Shown: positions 53,301 through 64,000 of the stretch, one piece after another
Numbering within the stretch: position 1 is the stretch's first letter
How the letters are laid out: every line of letters begins with the position of its first letter
From: Marchantia polymorpha subsp. ruderalis
Taxonomy: Eukaryota; Streptophyta; Marchantiopsida; Marchantiales; Marchantiaceae
DNA length: 64,000 nucleotides
NCBI GenBank assembly: GCA_037833965.1
Contig: AP031356.1
Span: 6,222,501-6,286,500 of the forward strand
Direction of reading: 5' to 3'
The notes under the pieces: generated by a model
What the model was told of the DNA's origin: nothing
Database searches by the model: none
Seen by the model: only the letters and a program-made list of their open reading frames with translations
Program-made: the position numbers and the translations under genes

Positions 53301-55650
53301 TTCGTCACACAACTTAAGCCCTGCTTCATACTCCTGATCTCTGGAATTTCCATCACCGAGAAATTCTCCCCAATCAATGTTAGGCTGGGCTTCTTCATTA
53401 GGAGTTCTTTCTGAGACATCGAGATCGACGGCAACGGCACCTTCAACACTCACTTCGTCCTTCGGAGTGGGAGAGCTGACAACATCTTCTAAGCCATCTC
53501 CTATCTCATCACCTTCCACAAGAACCACTTGAGTAGCACGTCTCTCGCTGAGCCGAGATGGCCTTGGATCGTGACTAGAGACTTGGTTTCGTGTATTTAT
53601 TGCATCGTAACATGAGTCGCTACCATTTCTGGTTTTGTTGTGATCTCCCAAACGTACAGAATGCTCTTCGCCACCTTCCGGAAGAACTTCTTGAGTAACC
53701 GCCCTTTCAACTAACCGAGATGGCATCGGGTCGTGACTAGCAGAGTGATTTCCTGTATTTATTGCGCCGTAACACGAGTTTCTATCATTTCTAGCTCTGT
53801 CGAGGCCCTCTTGAGTATTAACAGACTGGGGGGCTGAAGTAGCGTCAGATTCAACTCCACCTTGCAAATTGTTGCTTGAGGATAGTCTACGTAGTGCTAT
53901 CATCCGCGCTTCATCAGGAGCAATAAACAAAGATGAAGACAATATAATACGTACTGGATCTCCTTCCAAAGGTGCCGTATTCAGGAGAACCTCCCTCCGA
54001 TAGTTCCTTGGGTCCTGTGCCTGCCCGGTTGCATTGCTGGGAACGGCAGAGGATGAAGGCAAGTCCGTCTTATCATCACTCAAAGAGCCCATGCCGAAAT
54101 TTGAAATCATGTAGGACCAGGCGGAAGGAAAGCCGATCATGAAACACTGAACGAGCTGCAAACCAAAGACGACAACATCCGAAACGCGTGACTTCATAAA
54201 TGAGTTGTCAGTGGTTCAAGGTGGAAACGCAAAGTTGTGGACCGAGAGCAGAATATTAGAAAAGGGTTTATAGGACAACAGATTATGGACGGAAAATGCC
54301 GTAACAAAGTCGAGAAAGAACGAAGACTACTTCATGATAGGTAAGAAACCTTACCGCCTCGGGAAATCCGTTCGCAACAGATTTCGATACATTTATCATG
54401 CCCATAAGGCCCACCTCCAGCCCATGGCTGGTTTGAAGCCTCCACCTCTCGAGACGCTGTACGATAAGCCCGGATTCGAAGTAATCACTTTCTGACATCC
54501 TGGACAGGATAAAAAGAATCAAGACGCAAGATTACTCCGTAGCCATCGATCCAAAAGTCCAGCCAATCACCCAAATGAACTTTTGTAATATGGATGATAA
54601 CTAAGATATACAGAACCAGCCTTTGGCTGAGCAACAAAAGCCAGTGCTGTGTGCTTTCCTCATCGAGATTAACGGTGAGACAATTTACCCAGCACTCTTG
54701 TATCCACCAATAACTACTTGCGGTACAGCAGAACAGGATGCAGAGCCGTTGCTACTTGAGGGTCTTTTTAAGAACCATCCGTACAAGATCACCTGCGTGA
54801 AATTCGCTTCAATCAGGATCTCTCTGAAAGCTATCGAGCTGCAGAGCTGTGAATTGAAAGGACGTCATCAAGAGCGACACTCTGCTGGCTGGTGCATTAC
54901 CTGCTTCACGGACGCTTTCGTAGCGGCTAGAGCCCTGTGCATTGACTCAATTCTTGATAAGTCGGGTGAGCCTTTCCTCGACACAGAAGACGGCTTCGAC
55001 ATAAACGCATTCGCTGTGGCTCTATACGGTAAATCATCGGACAATGAAAAACAAGGAGTTCCACCAAGCGCCCGTATGCGATCATCGAAGTCATCTCCTC
55101 CGTCGTTTCTTCCTAAAACACTTCCACTCGGGTGACAGCATCCGCAACCCTCTTCCGCGTGCGAAGGTCCGGTTCCAGCTTGAGTATCTGGTACAGAGGC
55201 TCCTCTGCGATAGCGCACGTTTTCCTCTGAAACTTGGGCTTCACTGTCTTCACGGAGATCACGTCCTTGGCAGTGACCACAATCGCATGAAGACTGAGTT
55301 GCAGTTCTCCTATGACAAGACGTTTGAGCAAACTTCGCCGCTCGCCGGGCACTTTCAGCGTGCTCGTCATGCACGGAAAACCTTTCATGGAAGTGGCAAG
55401 AAGACCTACAATTGAAACTCGAGTGAGACCCATGCCTGCCATTTGGGAGATGGAATGGAGTTGCCACAGAATTGGCCGTTACGCCGGCATTATTTCGGGA
55501 AAACGTAGCCTCACAACACGGCTCTGACCTGCCCAACGTTCCAGAATCTCTACGAGAATGAAGGCCTCCATGCATTGCCATCAAGGTTGCGCGTTGTTTA
55601 CAGCTTCCTTCCCTCCTGCCAAGAGCATGACTTCGTTGGATGTTATCCAT
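50348..55650 (-). CDS. KNL2: KNL2/M18BP1-type centromere protein (SANTA and CENPC-k)
   Basis: KNL2 (M18BP1 in animals) marks centromeres and is needed to load the centromeric histone CENH3. Eight minus-strand exons splice in phase: 55650-54901, 54846-54689, 54499-54355, 54155-51579, 51404-51320, 51093-51035, 50776-50716 and 50499-50348, giving 1328 residues. The SANTA domain (about 269-364) is split over exons 2-4: VILYGWFLKR, VVIGGY, then the VANGFPEA/LVQCFMIGFPSAW junction. A CENPC-k motif (about 1231-1250) reads FGLKKSRHGRVLVPRLATW and is split between exons 5 and 6. The 859-codon exon 4 is acidic, Ser-rich and disordered, with basic NLS-like stretches and an internal repeat. The ATG at 55650 follows an in-frame TAG six bases upstream; the first 250 residues (Cys/His/Ser-rich) match nothing I know and are the least certain part. 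The domain architecture is that of the CENPC-k-bearing KNL2 type. Confidence 0.9.
53502..53777 (-). repeat. Internal protein repeat in KNL2, period 54 residues
   Basis: Two copies of a roughly 37-residue block lie in the large exon, starting SCYGAINTGN (codons from 53777) and SCYDAINTRN (from 53615). I count 25 identical positions out of 37, including the shared SHDPxPSRLxER core. The offset is exactly 162 nt, so the duplication kept the frame. No known motif is recognised. Confidence 0.9.
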
Positions 55651-57029
55651 GCTCTAAATCCCCACTACGAATATCCTACCAGGTAATCCTTCCTAGCGTG
55701 CTCTGTATCTGTTATCCTCCCAAGACAAACAACCTTCTCTTTGTACATGGCGGCATTATCCTTCAGAATGACAAGTAGCTCGAAGCAGCACCTAACCAAA
55801 ACCGCCTTTGCAGATGGCAAAGTTCAGTTGTAATTCGAGGCCCTACAAGCTACGGACATCAGAACACCCGCGAGAAGTCAAAATGAGTCCAATTGTGGTA
55901 ATCTCATGGCCGATATTATCATGACAGTAGAATCGGTTACAGCCTAAATACGTTCGGAGAAATTGAAGTCCATTATATGCAGCTCAAAACTCGCACGAGC
56001 AAAACGATCCGCGGCAACCTTCGTCATATTTCCACCCTATTCAATCACCGCGAGACCTAACAGAAAACACGAAAACGTAGAAGTTCCCGATACAGAGAAT
56101 GAATAAAAGCTGGAGCCGAAACAACCAAATAAAGAAAAGAAACCGACCGCACTACATCTAAGACATCACCAAGTGAGAAAGACATGAAGCGCGTTGGCGA
56201 AGACTTACATAGACAAGGAAATCGAGTCCGACGCGCTAAATCTATATGCAATCCAACTCAAGAGCAGCAAGAAACCACAATGGAAGCTCATCAAACAGCG
56301 CCAAAAGAAACCCAAGCCAGGGGAGCGGCAAGCACCTTAACTGGACGTCAATCACAACCTAACGGCGAGAATCGAAACCACGAAGCGAGGACTTCGGCGC
56401 GAGCAACAAACTGCAACAATTGCACCAATGCTCTCGCATTCATCAAGAACAGCCAAGAGCGCGGTGGAGGGAGAGATGCCCTCACCCGCAGGAACCATTC
56501 AAGCTTCAAAACAGATCCAGCGCCAAAACGAGGCAACACCCTCGCTGCCAGTTTCCACCTGTCGAGGTCTTGACCTGTCAGCGTTACCGGCAACGGAGGG
56601 TAAATAGACAGGAGCGTTCGGGCTTCGTCGGTGATAACCGGTCACCCGGTTAATCTATGTGAAGGAACCGGTGAGCTCGGGGGCGTGAGGTCCTAGAAAG
56701 ATCATGACCCTCGCACGTGTGATGCTAAATATAATGCTGCTCGCGGCATTAGAATTGGAAGAAAAGTGGAGAGTGTAGACGATATCATTTACCTCTTCAC
56801 GGTTCACGTATTGTAATTTATGTAGGGCATACAGTATTTGTCATCACGATCGAAGCCTAGAGATCTGGTTTCTTTTCTGCCCCGATTAATGGTTATTCCC
56901 TTGGCACCATGTCAATACCTTTTGATTTTCTGTAAACATTATACACTTCTAAATATGATCGGAACCTCACAACACCATTGCAAATATGTTCAGGTTACTT
57001 CCTCTCAACTACTGTGTTAATGCTTAATC
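55651..57029 (-). promoter_or_regulatory. Upstream region of KNL2
   Basis: This region precedes the KNL2 start and includes a GC-richer block at about 56340-56680 that could be a non-coding first exon or the promoter core. Short frames on both strands (up to 129 codons) have no recognisable domain. No other gene is seen between KNL2 and the following AT-rich desert. Confidence 0.4.
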
Positions 57030-57352
57030 CAAAGAATATTGACTGTAATACAGAATATTGATGATGATTTTATAACGAATTTCATAAGTGGTAATGAAAT
57101 ATAAAATTCATTAAAAATATTGATGGTGTTTCATAGAATCATTCAACTTGCTTAATACGAACTACAATGCATAATTCATGTTCAAATCTTACATTTAAAC
57201 ATTTCTAAAGTAATTTCATCAATATAATTTAAAATTAGTTCCAGAAAATAAAATAATTGTAATTCAAACTTTCAAATTATATATATATGTTTAGAACCTT
57301 TACATGTTTACAAGATATCATAGCTTCCACTTATGGAGCAAATTAATAAATG

Positions 57353-57391
<39 letters not shown>

Positions 57392-58489
57392 ATAATCATA
57401 CACACTCAATTTCATCTTTGATCTTAAATTTCATAATATTGAAGGAAACCAAACTTCTTTAATCCTTAAGATTCATACTTTAAAAAAGTATGAATCTTAA
57501 GATGTCACTATGTTTAAGTTTGTAACTTTTCTTCCAGTCCTCAAAAAAATATTGAGCATGCTTCTCTTTGAATGTTTTGATGACAGGTTTCAAGAACTCA
57601 AAAGAATCTAAAAAATAATTTTAAAATCAAAATTGAATAAAGAAATGTATAATTTCAGCTTGAACATTAAATTTTTTAACATATAGGATGATGGTATCTA
57701 AATTAATAGTGAAAAGCGGATATTTTTTTATTGTAAATCTTACTATAAAATTAATTTTTTTTTATAAAAATATATTGTATTTAGATTTTCTTGTGAATTA
57801 AATTCATACATAAAATTCAAACTTCTAATAACGTGAAGATCAAAATTTTCTCTATAAAAAATCATGATTAGAAATTTTACACATATACGAACAAATCAAT
57901 TTACATGTTATTGTAACTATTTCAAATTGTATCATAAAAGAAAAAATTTATTCTATAATTTGGAAACAAAGTTCACTGACATGTTAAAACTAGTCATTAA
58001 AATAATTGTGATGGAAAAAAAATTATTAAAAGAAAATTAATACAAATTCTTTAACATATAGCAAACATGAAACTTTAGATAATACATAGATTATTGAGGA
58101 TTGGAGACAGTATATTTCACTAAGAATAGAATTATATAAAAAATTGTTATATCAAAATTAAATTATTTATAACATCATGATTTGATAAATTTGGTTTAAT
58201 TTTAAATTTCATGATATTTTTAACATGGAAAAAAAACTTATTCAAAGATGATATAGAAATTTTGAAGATGTATGCATATTATTGTTGGCCTTTCGTTTAT
58301 AAATATATTTCCTCCAAGGACAAAAATATAAGATTTTATCACACTATGCATTGCACTTATTGTTTATCAATTCAAACTGATAATTTCATTGATTCAATAT
58401 TAATTCAAAATTGATTTTGATGCAAACTAGACTTTGAAGTCATAAATATGTCTGAAACATCACATGGATGCTAGTTTCTTAGTTATGGT
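57030..58489. other. AT-rich desert with simple repeats
   Basis: This is AT-rich DNA with no gene. It includes an AT dinucleotide run that passes into AC units at 57354-57391 and a perfect foldback at 57465-57501. Confidence 0.6.
57465..57501 (+). repeat. Perfect foldback, 17 bp stem and 3 nt loop
   Basis: CTTAAGATTCATACTTT (57465-57481) is followed by AAA and then its exact reverse complement (57485-57501). It is an isolated palindrome in AT-rich DNA, perhaps a replication or repair product. Confidence 0.9.
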
Positions 58490-58621
58490 ATGGTTTTTTC
58501 AGATTTAAATATTGGGGTTTTGTATCTATTTGCGATATCTTCACTTGGAGTGTATGGAATTATTACGGCAGGCTGGGCAAGTAACTCCAAGTATGCTTTT
58601 TTGAGAGCATTACGATCTGCC
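58490..58621 (+). pseudogene. Nuclear copy of a mitochondrial nad1 fragment (NUMT)
   Basis: The plus strand encodes [20 protein letters not shown] followed by [16 protein letters not shown] and RALRSA. This is the conserved transmembrane region of mitochondrial NADH dehydrogenase subunit 1 (nad1), part of complex I. The family has FLGALRSA; here GGA has become AGA (Gly to Arg), and the match ends abruptly after LRSA, where AQMVSYE is expected. It has no start of its own and only 44 codons of homology, so it is a dead fragment moved from the mitochondrion. The plastid homologue ndhA is related, but the wording is that of nad1. Confidence 0.9.
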
Positions 58622-60559
58622 ACTGGCAAGCCAAATTTAAAGTGCATTCAAAGCTCCTGTATTCACACAGATTTTAGTTGATTTTACTTTTTCTTGATCT
58701 TTGCCAATTCAATTGTATGAAAGATTTATAAAAATTTGTAGATTGATAATCTTATTCTTCTTGTCATTGTCTTGCGGTATCAAATCTTTTAGCTCTCCCC
58801 CAACACATCACAGCACTACTGTGGAAGTGAAGCCGGTTTTTTGTCCTTTTGATCTCTGATTTGTGAAACTAAATCACACAAAGTGCAATTAATGATTGAT
58901 CTTTCATATATATTATATTATTTATACTAACCAGTCAAATCTTGCATGTATAGCTTGAAATCATGGAATAAGTACTGCATCATCTTGTGAACAAGTGATG
59001 TAGTATTTCAAGTAAACGATGATAACAAATATGTTTTTCCATGAGACCACAAGAAAACATTAGACATCATTCTGATTTTTTCGGTTTGATGATTCCGCAT
59101 CTATTTTCTTTCGGTTTGCAGTTAGATGTTATTTTGATTAACGATGTCTACATTTGGAGGTTTAACAATATGCATTCACACTTGTTTCCTTCTACGATTA
59201 TCACATGATTAATATGATTGTTTATAAATAAAAATTGCTCAATCATTTTCTTATAGAGTCTTAAGCAGATGGTTTAGACATGACATCTACAATATTGATG
59301 GGAAATTTAAGTTCAAGGTAGGTGTAGATTTTAATCCAAAGCGTTAAAGTCGTCTTGGACTGCATAATCTTTGAGCTGAACCGACCCCACTGTATAATCA
59401 CCAACATTCTCTTCAAAAGGCTACAAGGCAACTTATTTAATAGAGCACCAGCCTTAAAATGGCGTAGAACCTCAACACTATACACATGAACGAGCAATAT
59501 CACAAAGAAGTTTCAAATTTTGCAGATTGATGTGTACATTTGACATAGAGTAACCACAGTATTGAGCACGATGCATATGTTGAAGATACATTGGATGATT
59601 GTCACAAGAAACCATGGATTTTTGGCTGGCAACGATGCAATACATTACATGATTCGTGTCTTAGAACACTCCTCATGTGCTTTCGTTTCCCTCGATAGAA
59701 CACTATGAGTACAGGATTGCCATGGACCGGCTTTGCGGAACTAAACAACAAGTTGAAGGTTGTTCCAATACACATTGAGGCACGTCAAGATGCCATACAC
59801 TAAGACTGGGGGCCCCGACGACTACGAACACGGTCGATGAACGAATCACAGATTGAGGTTTCTATGCTCACTGACAGTCGAGATCACGAAATCGCTCTAG
59901 TGCTTGAAATTGGACCTATGGTACTAAACAAAATGCTTGAAGTGCTTGAGCTCAGACCATGAGAAGAGCGCGGCCGCTGCAGAGATGAAGCCCGATATTC
60001 TTTCGAGTTCACGATGATCAAAGAATCCAAACCGCAATGCACTCATTGGAGAAACCAACTTTCAATTCATTCCGTCAAAAGATGGTGTATTTCTATAATC
60101 GGCGTAACGAACGAAATGCCGAGCTACATCATGAGTGGGGAGAAGAGATGGTTTGAACATCAGTGTGATGGTTAGAAACGTATGGGTACATAGTGGATGA
60201 TTTTTTAAAGTCCCCAGCCATTTTCATCATCTAGTACTCCTGTCCATTACCCTCATGTGGACTACATGCAGCAACCATCTATATTACAGTTCCCACACTC
60301 GAACTCATAACAGCTAGAAGTCAACAACAATGCTAACTCAACCTCCCACTTTTAAGCAATCCAACACTCAGCATCATGAATAACTCAAGAATTTACGGCT
60401 GGCAATTGAATTTTATGACTCTGATTACATTACCAGCTGATAGCAATAGATCAAGCTTCAAGACTCAACGTTAAGACTGGACATACAAACCCAAAACCTG
60501 AGCCAAAGTGGCTGGGAACTCATTAGCCGCAATAAACATACTTAATTCTTACATGAAAA
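58622..60559. other. Intergenic stretch of mixed composition
   Basis: Composition is patchy, with a G+C-richer block at about 59530-60540. The frames are short and unrecognised. Part of the first 200 bases after the nad1 piece could belong to the same organellar insertion, but I cannot identify it. Confidence 0.4.
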
Positions 60560-63480
60560 CCACACTGATTATTTTTATGTTGTTCTCAACTAAGAAATTC
60601 AATATATACTTATCCAGCATTTGTTAAAATGATATATTTTATATAGTTAATTATATATATATATAGTTGACTCTATCTTTATATTGCATAATTCTAATTT
60701 TTATTAGCAAAAGACAATTAAATCTCGACATCCATTAATTATTTTCCAACTTACACATCCATATAATATCACATAAATAATATATTGTAAAATCTTAGAA
60801 CAATTCAAGTTTTGATTTCAATAAAAAATGACATCTCACATTTCATACGAATATTTTTATTTTATTTTATTTTATTATCTACAAAGCATAAATTTTTATA
60901 CATCAAAATATTGACATAATAATTTATAGTTTAGACAATATTTTTAAAAAATATAAATTAATCAATTGAGATTCTATACCTTCTGCAAAATCTATCAATC
61001 TAATAGGATGAATTTATCAAAAATATTTTGGTTAAATTCTATCATTTAGTGCAAAATTTTGAGTTTCATCAACAAGAAATATTTCTGTCAATTTTGAAAT
61101 AAAACACTGGCTTCACATATATCAAAATATCTCTGTATGGCACATTATTAAATCCAGTAAACAATATATTTTGCAACTTTTATCAATAAGTAAAATAAGT
61201 ACATATCAGTTGGAAAAGACTACAAAATCTTTTACTTTCTAATAATCAGTTTCTTGAAAATATACTTTCTTATTTACAATAATATTACAGATTTTAACAT
61301 TGCTTACTCCATTATTTTTCATATCTAGATAATAAATAGAATAATTTTGTATAGAAAATAAGTTTTTTTTTAAATAAATGAGGACAAATTGTGGAATCAA
61401 AAGAAATTCAAATTGATCATCCTTTTGAGATTCAAATCAAACAATATCAAGAATTTGATTACATTTTATGAAGAAATAAACATTAAATTGCTTAAAAGTT
61501 GAACAATTTCAATTAAAAATGTGTATCATGATTTGGATTGATTCAAGAAATTAGAAATATTCTTCATCATTACACGATTGAGTATCTACATAGTTTTCTA
61601 GTCTTTGCCATTTTCTCTCGACTCATTATAAACATGTTTTTGCTCATAATCTGATAAATGTCAAATTTATATGTTTTCTTTTGTAATTTTATTTTATCAG
61701 TTTGAGTTTCAATCTCGAGTTCCCTCTAGTTTTTTTAATTACAGAAATTTTCACCATTTTCAAAATAAACTTATAAAAATCCTGAGTAATCAATATTAAA
61801 CAATACATAGTATTAGCTTCTAGAGACAAAAGGATAAAAACAAGTATTGTAACATGTCACTATAAACATATCCATATCAATATTTTGAAATATAGATAAA
61901 ATGATTTTCTTAAGTTCATCACTCATTTTACAAAAATCTAGTTCAGTTGTAAGTAACACATTTTATTTTCAAAAAATTTCAAGTAACTATTATTTATGTG
62001 TCTTATTTTATATTATCATACTTTAACAATTTCAAGTTAAGATATAGTAATTTGACTTCATCAATGATAATACTGCATTTTGGTATGTATAAGATTTTGT
62101 ATTTATGTGCTTTCTTCGTAATTAGATCACATATTTTGATAACTAACTTGACTTTCTTAAAAATTTTCTAAAAATGATTATATGTTTGATTATCCAATTT
62201 ATAAATTATATTTTTATAAAATACCTTCAACTTTACAAGTTCATATCATGTACAAGGTTATAGTCTCAAACCATGAAAGTCATAACTAAAAACTTCAAGC
62301 AAGTCAACTTAAAAAAAAGTTTTTTTTTAAACGTTCTTGCAATTGATAAATCATCGTAGAAACTCTAACAACAAAGTAAAATTGTTCCCTTTTTCGAATT
62401 GCTTCAAAATCAAAATATGTAGTAAAAAAATATTGACAGTCTATTTTTTCAAAATTGTATTGTTTTAATATTTTTAATGAAGTTTTTGGGCCTCAAAGAA
62501 TTGTTAAACCCTTTATCTTGAACTTGTCTTTGATTTGATTTATCAAAACTAGATATTGATTATGTTTATAGTATTTGAAATGTCAAATTCAACTCGTCCA
62601 ATCTTCAAAACAACTATATAGTTATCCAAGATGATGAAGTGTGTTTCTTGTGTTCAAACGGAAACTCAAGTTCATTCATATAAAAAACACACAAAATATA
62701 TCCCTAGATTGTTTTCATCATCACTGCAACAATAACCTTTTACGAAACTATTATTGTCATGAAATTTTAATTTTTGGTTTATATCACGTAGAAATTTTTT
62801 ACCATCATATATGTATAATTTTTTATCATCGAGCATTATGAAAACGTATTGATTTGTATGACTTATCATGAAAGCAAAACATTTGCTTTAACGTAGATCT
62901 GCTTCTTTTGTACTTAAACTTTAGCTTTATTTATGAATAGTCATAACTCAATGTATTCTAGTAGTATGTGTTACATTCAAGTAACTCTTCTACGGCAACA
63001 CTGAAGAAAGCAGCTCTTAAATGTAGAAAAAGATGAAAGATGTATCAAATGACACATTGATGAACAATATTACAATGGGCTAAGAATAATTGAATATTCT
63101 AAATTTATGAAACTATTTCTATGAGATTGTATTATACTCTATAAAAATAGCATGTATTGATTGAAAAAAAAATGTAAACAGGTTTCTTCAATATGGTCAA
63201 AATATATCATATGGATATTGATAAACATCATAAAGTATGTCATTCTCTCCTAAAAATATGCAAAAAAAGTCTTAGATCATATAAGCCCAAATCAATGTAA
63301 TAAAAAAAAGAAATCCTTTATCTTTTCATACGGCAAAAATCAAATAGGTGTGACCGTTGGATGTTACAGGTACATTCGTTGTCCATTTTGAGTATTCTTT
63401 ATATTTGAGAACGCGATGCTCTATATAGATAATCATTATATATGTAATATTGACATTGTTATCCTGAATAGAAGATAAAG
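60560..63480. other. AT-rich desert
   Basis: This is very AT-rich, CG-poor DNA without recognisable genes. Short frames at 62641-62869 overlap on opposite strands and have no family likeness. Confidence 0.6.
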
Positions 63481-64000
63481 TGTCACTCACTCTGGTCAAC
63501 TACAAGACACACCAACAGTCACCACTATTCATCTCATGTGAGTTACCAATCTACACATGGAGAATGAAATCGACAACATGATTGGACATATGATCATGTG
63601 AACTCTTGGAACTTCTTACGGAGTAAATTCTCGCACCAATGTATATTCTGCAACAAACAAAAATGGAAAGTACTAGTTCATCGACAGTTAACTCTTCCAA
63701 AGTAGTCAAATCCTCTTTTCGTGAAAAAAGTATAATTTACAGTAATTGTTTATGTTTGGTTTCTCGTTCGGATTGATACTGTACAAAAGAAGTAGTGGCT
63801 GCGCCATCCGTAGTGCGCCTCCTACTCATTACCCTATGAGTAGGATTTGGGTCACAACAAATTTGTTCGGGGCATGTCCATATAATATTAACGTATCAGA
63901 AAATTTACTCATATGGATATAAAGCACTCTTAGAAGTAGATCAATCAACAATAAAATGAAAGCCTAAAACCCAGAACCTCCATGTGTCTATTGAAGGAAT
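63481..64000. other. End of window, no gene seen
   Basis: G+C rises again. A 9 bp inverted repeat (CCTACTCAT at 63821-63829, partner at 63836-63844) lies in a more GC-rich patch. No coding exon is recognised before the window ends. Confidence 0.4.

Noticed and set aside
54567-54626. Alternative last exon giving a separate small gene ending YYKSSFG
   Set aside because: It splices in phase but would leave only 68 nt between its stop and the KNL2 ATG and would discard the first half of SANTA; reading through to 54689 explains more.
54605-55135. Plus-strand open frame of about 176 codons opposite the KNL2 5' exons
   Set aside because: It has no ATG near its start, no known domain, and lies antisense to exons that restore the SANTA domain in phase.
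55113-55442. Minus-strand 109-codon frame (MAGMGLTRVS...) with natural-looking composition
   Set aside because: It overlaps the longer 250-codon KNL2 exon in another frame, and no splice joins it in phase to the SANTA exons.
63821-63844. 9 bp inverted repeat near the window end as a transposon terminus
   Set aside because: The stem is short and the partner end, if any, lies outside the window.
1-64000. tRNA genes, intact rRNA genes, CRISPR arrays
   Set aside because: I found no tRNA-like B box with a matching cloverleaf, no full rRNA and no spacer-repeat array; the genome is eukaryotic.

Overview
The window is nuclear plant DNA, and a thalloid liverwort close to Marchantia is the best fit. 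The pointers are an unusually long, Gln-rich Aux/IAA protein (liverworts such as Marchantia have a single long Aux/IAA), canonical short GT-AG introns, and a nuclear copy of a mitochondrial nad1 fragment. The species call is inference. The five gene models come from splicing exons by eye, with reading phase checked at every junction.

Layout. (1) 1-2880: no gene seen. (2) 2881-7991 (+): GC-rich promoter/leader and five-exon Aux/IAA auxin co-repressor gene; the leader side carries a TGTCTC auxin-response core and a 3 x 47 bp tandem repeat. (3) 7992-15839: microsatellite-rich stretch without a convincing protein gene. (4) 15840-18960: AT-rich desert, followed by a degenerate organelle-type LSU rRNA scrap near 19160-19214. 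(5) 20609-25571 (-): 13-exon Rab GDP-dissociation inhibitor. (6) 25572-36580: GDI upstream region, then decayed DNA and a long AT-rich desert. (7) 37215-41024 (+): 11-exon organelle-type MnmE/TrmE GTPase with a long intronic hairpin. (8) 42092-45055 (+): six-exon eIF4E-family cap-binding protein of the 4EHP/nCBP class. (9) 46210-49690: AT-rich desert. (10) 50348-55650 (-): eight-exon KNL2/M18BP1-type centromere protein with both a SANTA domain and a CENPC-k motif. (11) 57030-64000: AT-rich, gene-poor DNA with a nad1 NUMT.

The five genes do unrelated cellular jobs: auxin transcriptional repression, vesicle-traffic Rab recycling, organellar tRNA wobble modification, mRNA cap binding and CENH3 loading. 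I see no sign of a cluster working as one system. The most informative result is the KNL2 model. The SANTA domain is split over three exons, and its first half is only found by splicing upstream exons that also add about 250 residues of N-terminal sequence. The AT-rich deserts are strongly CG-depleted where I counted, as expected for old methylated repeats that have decayed.
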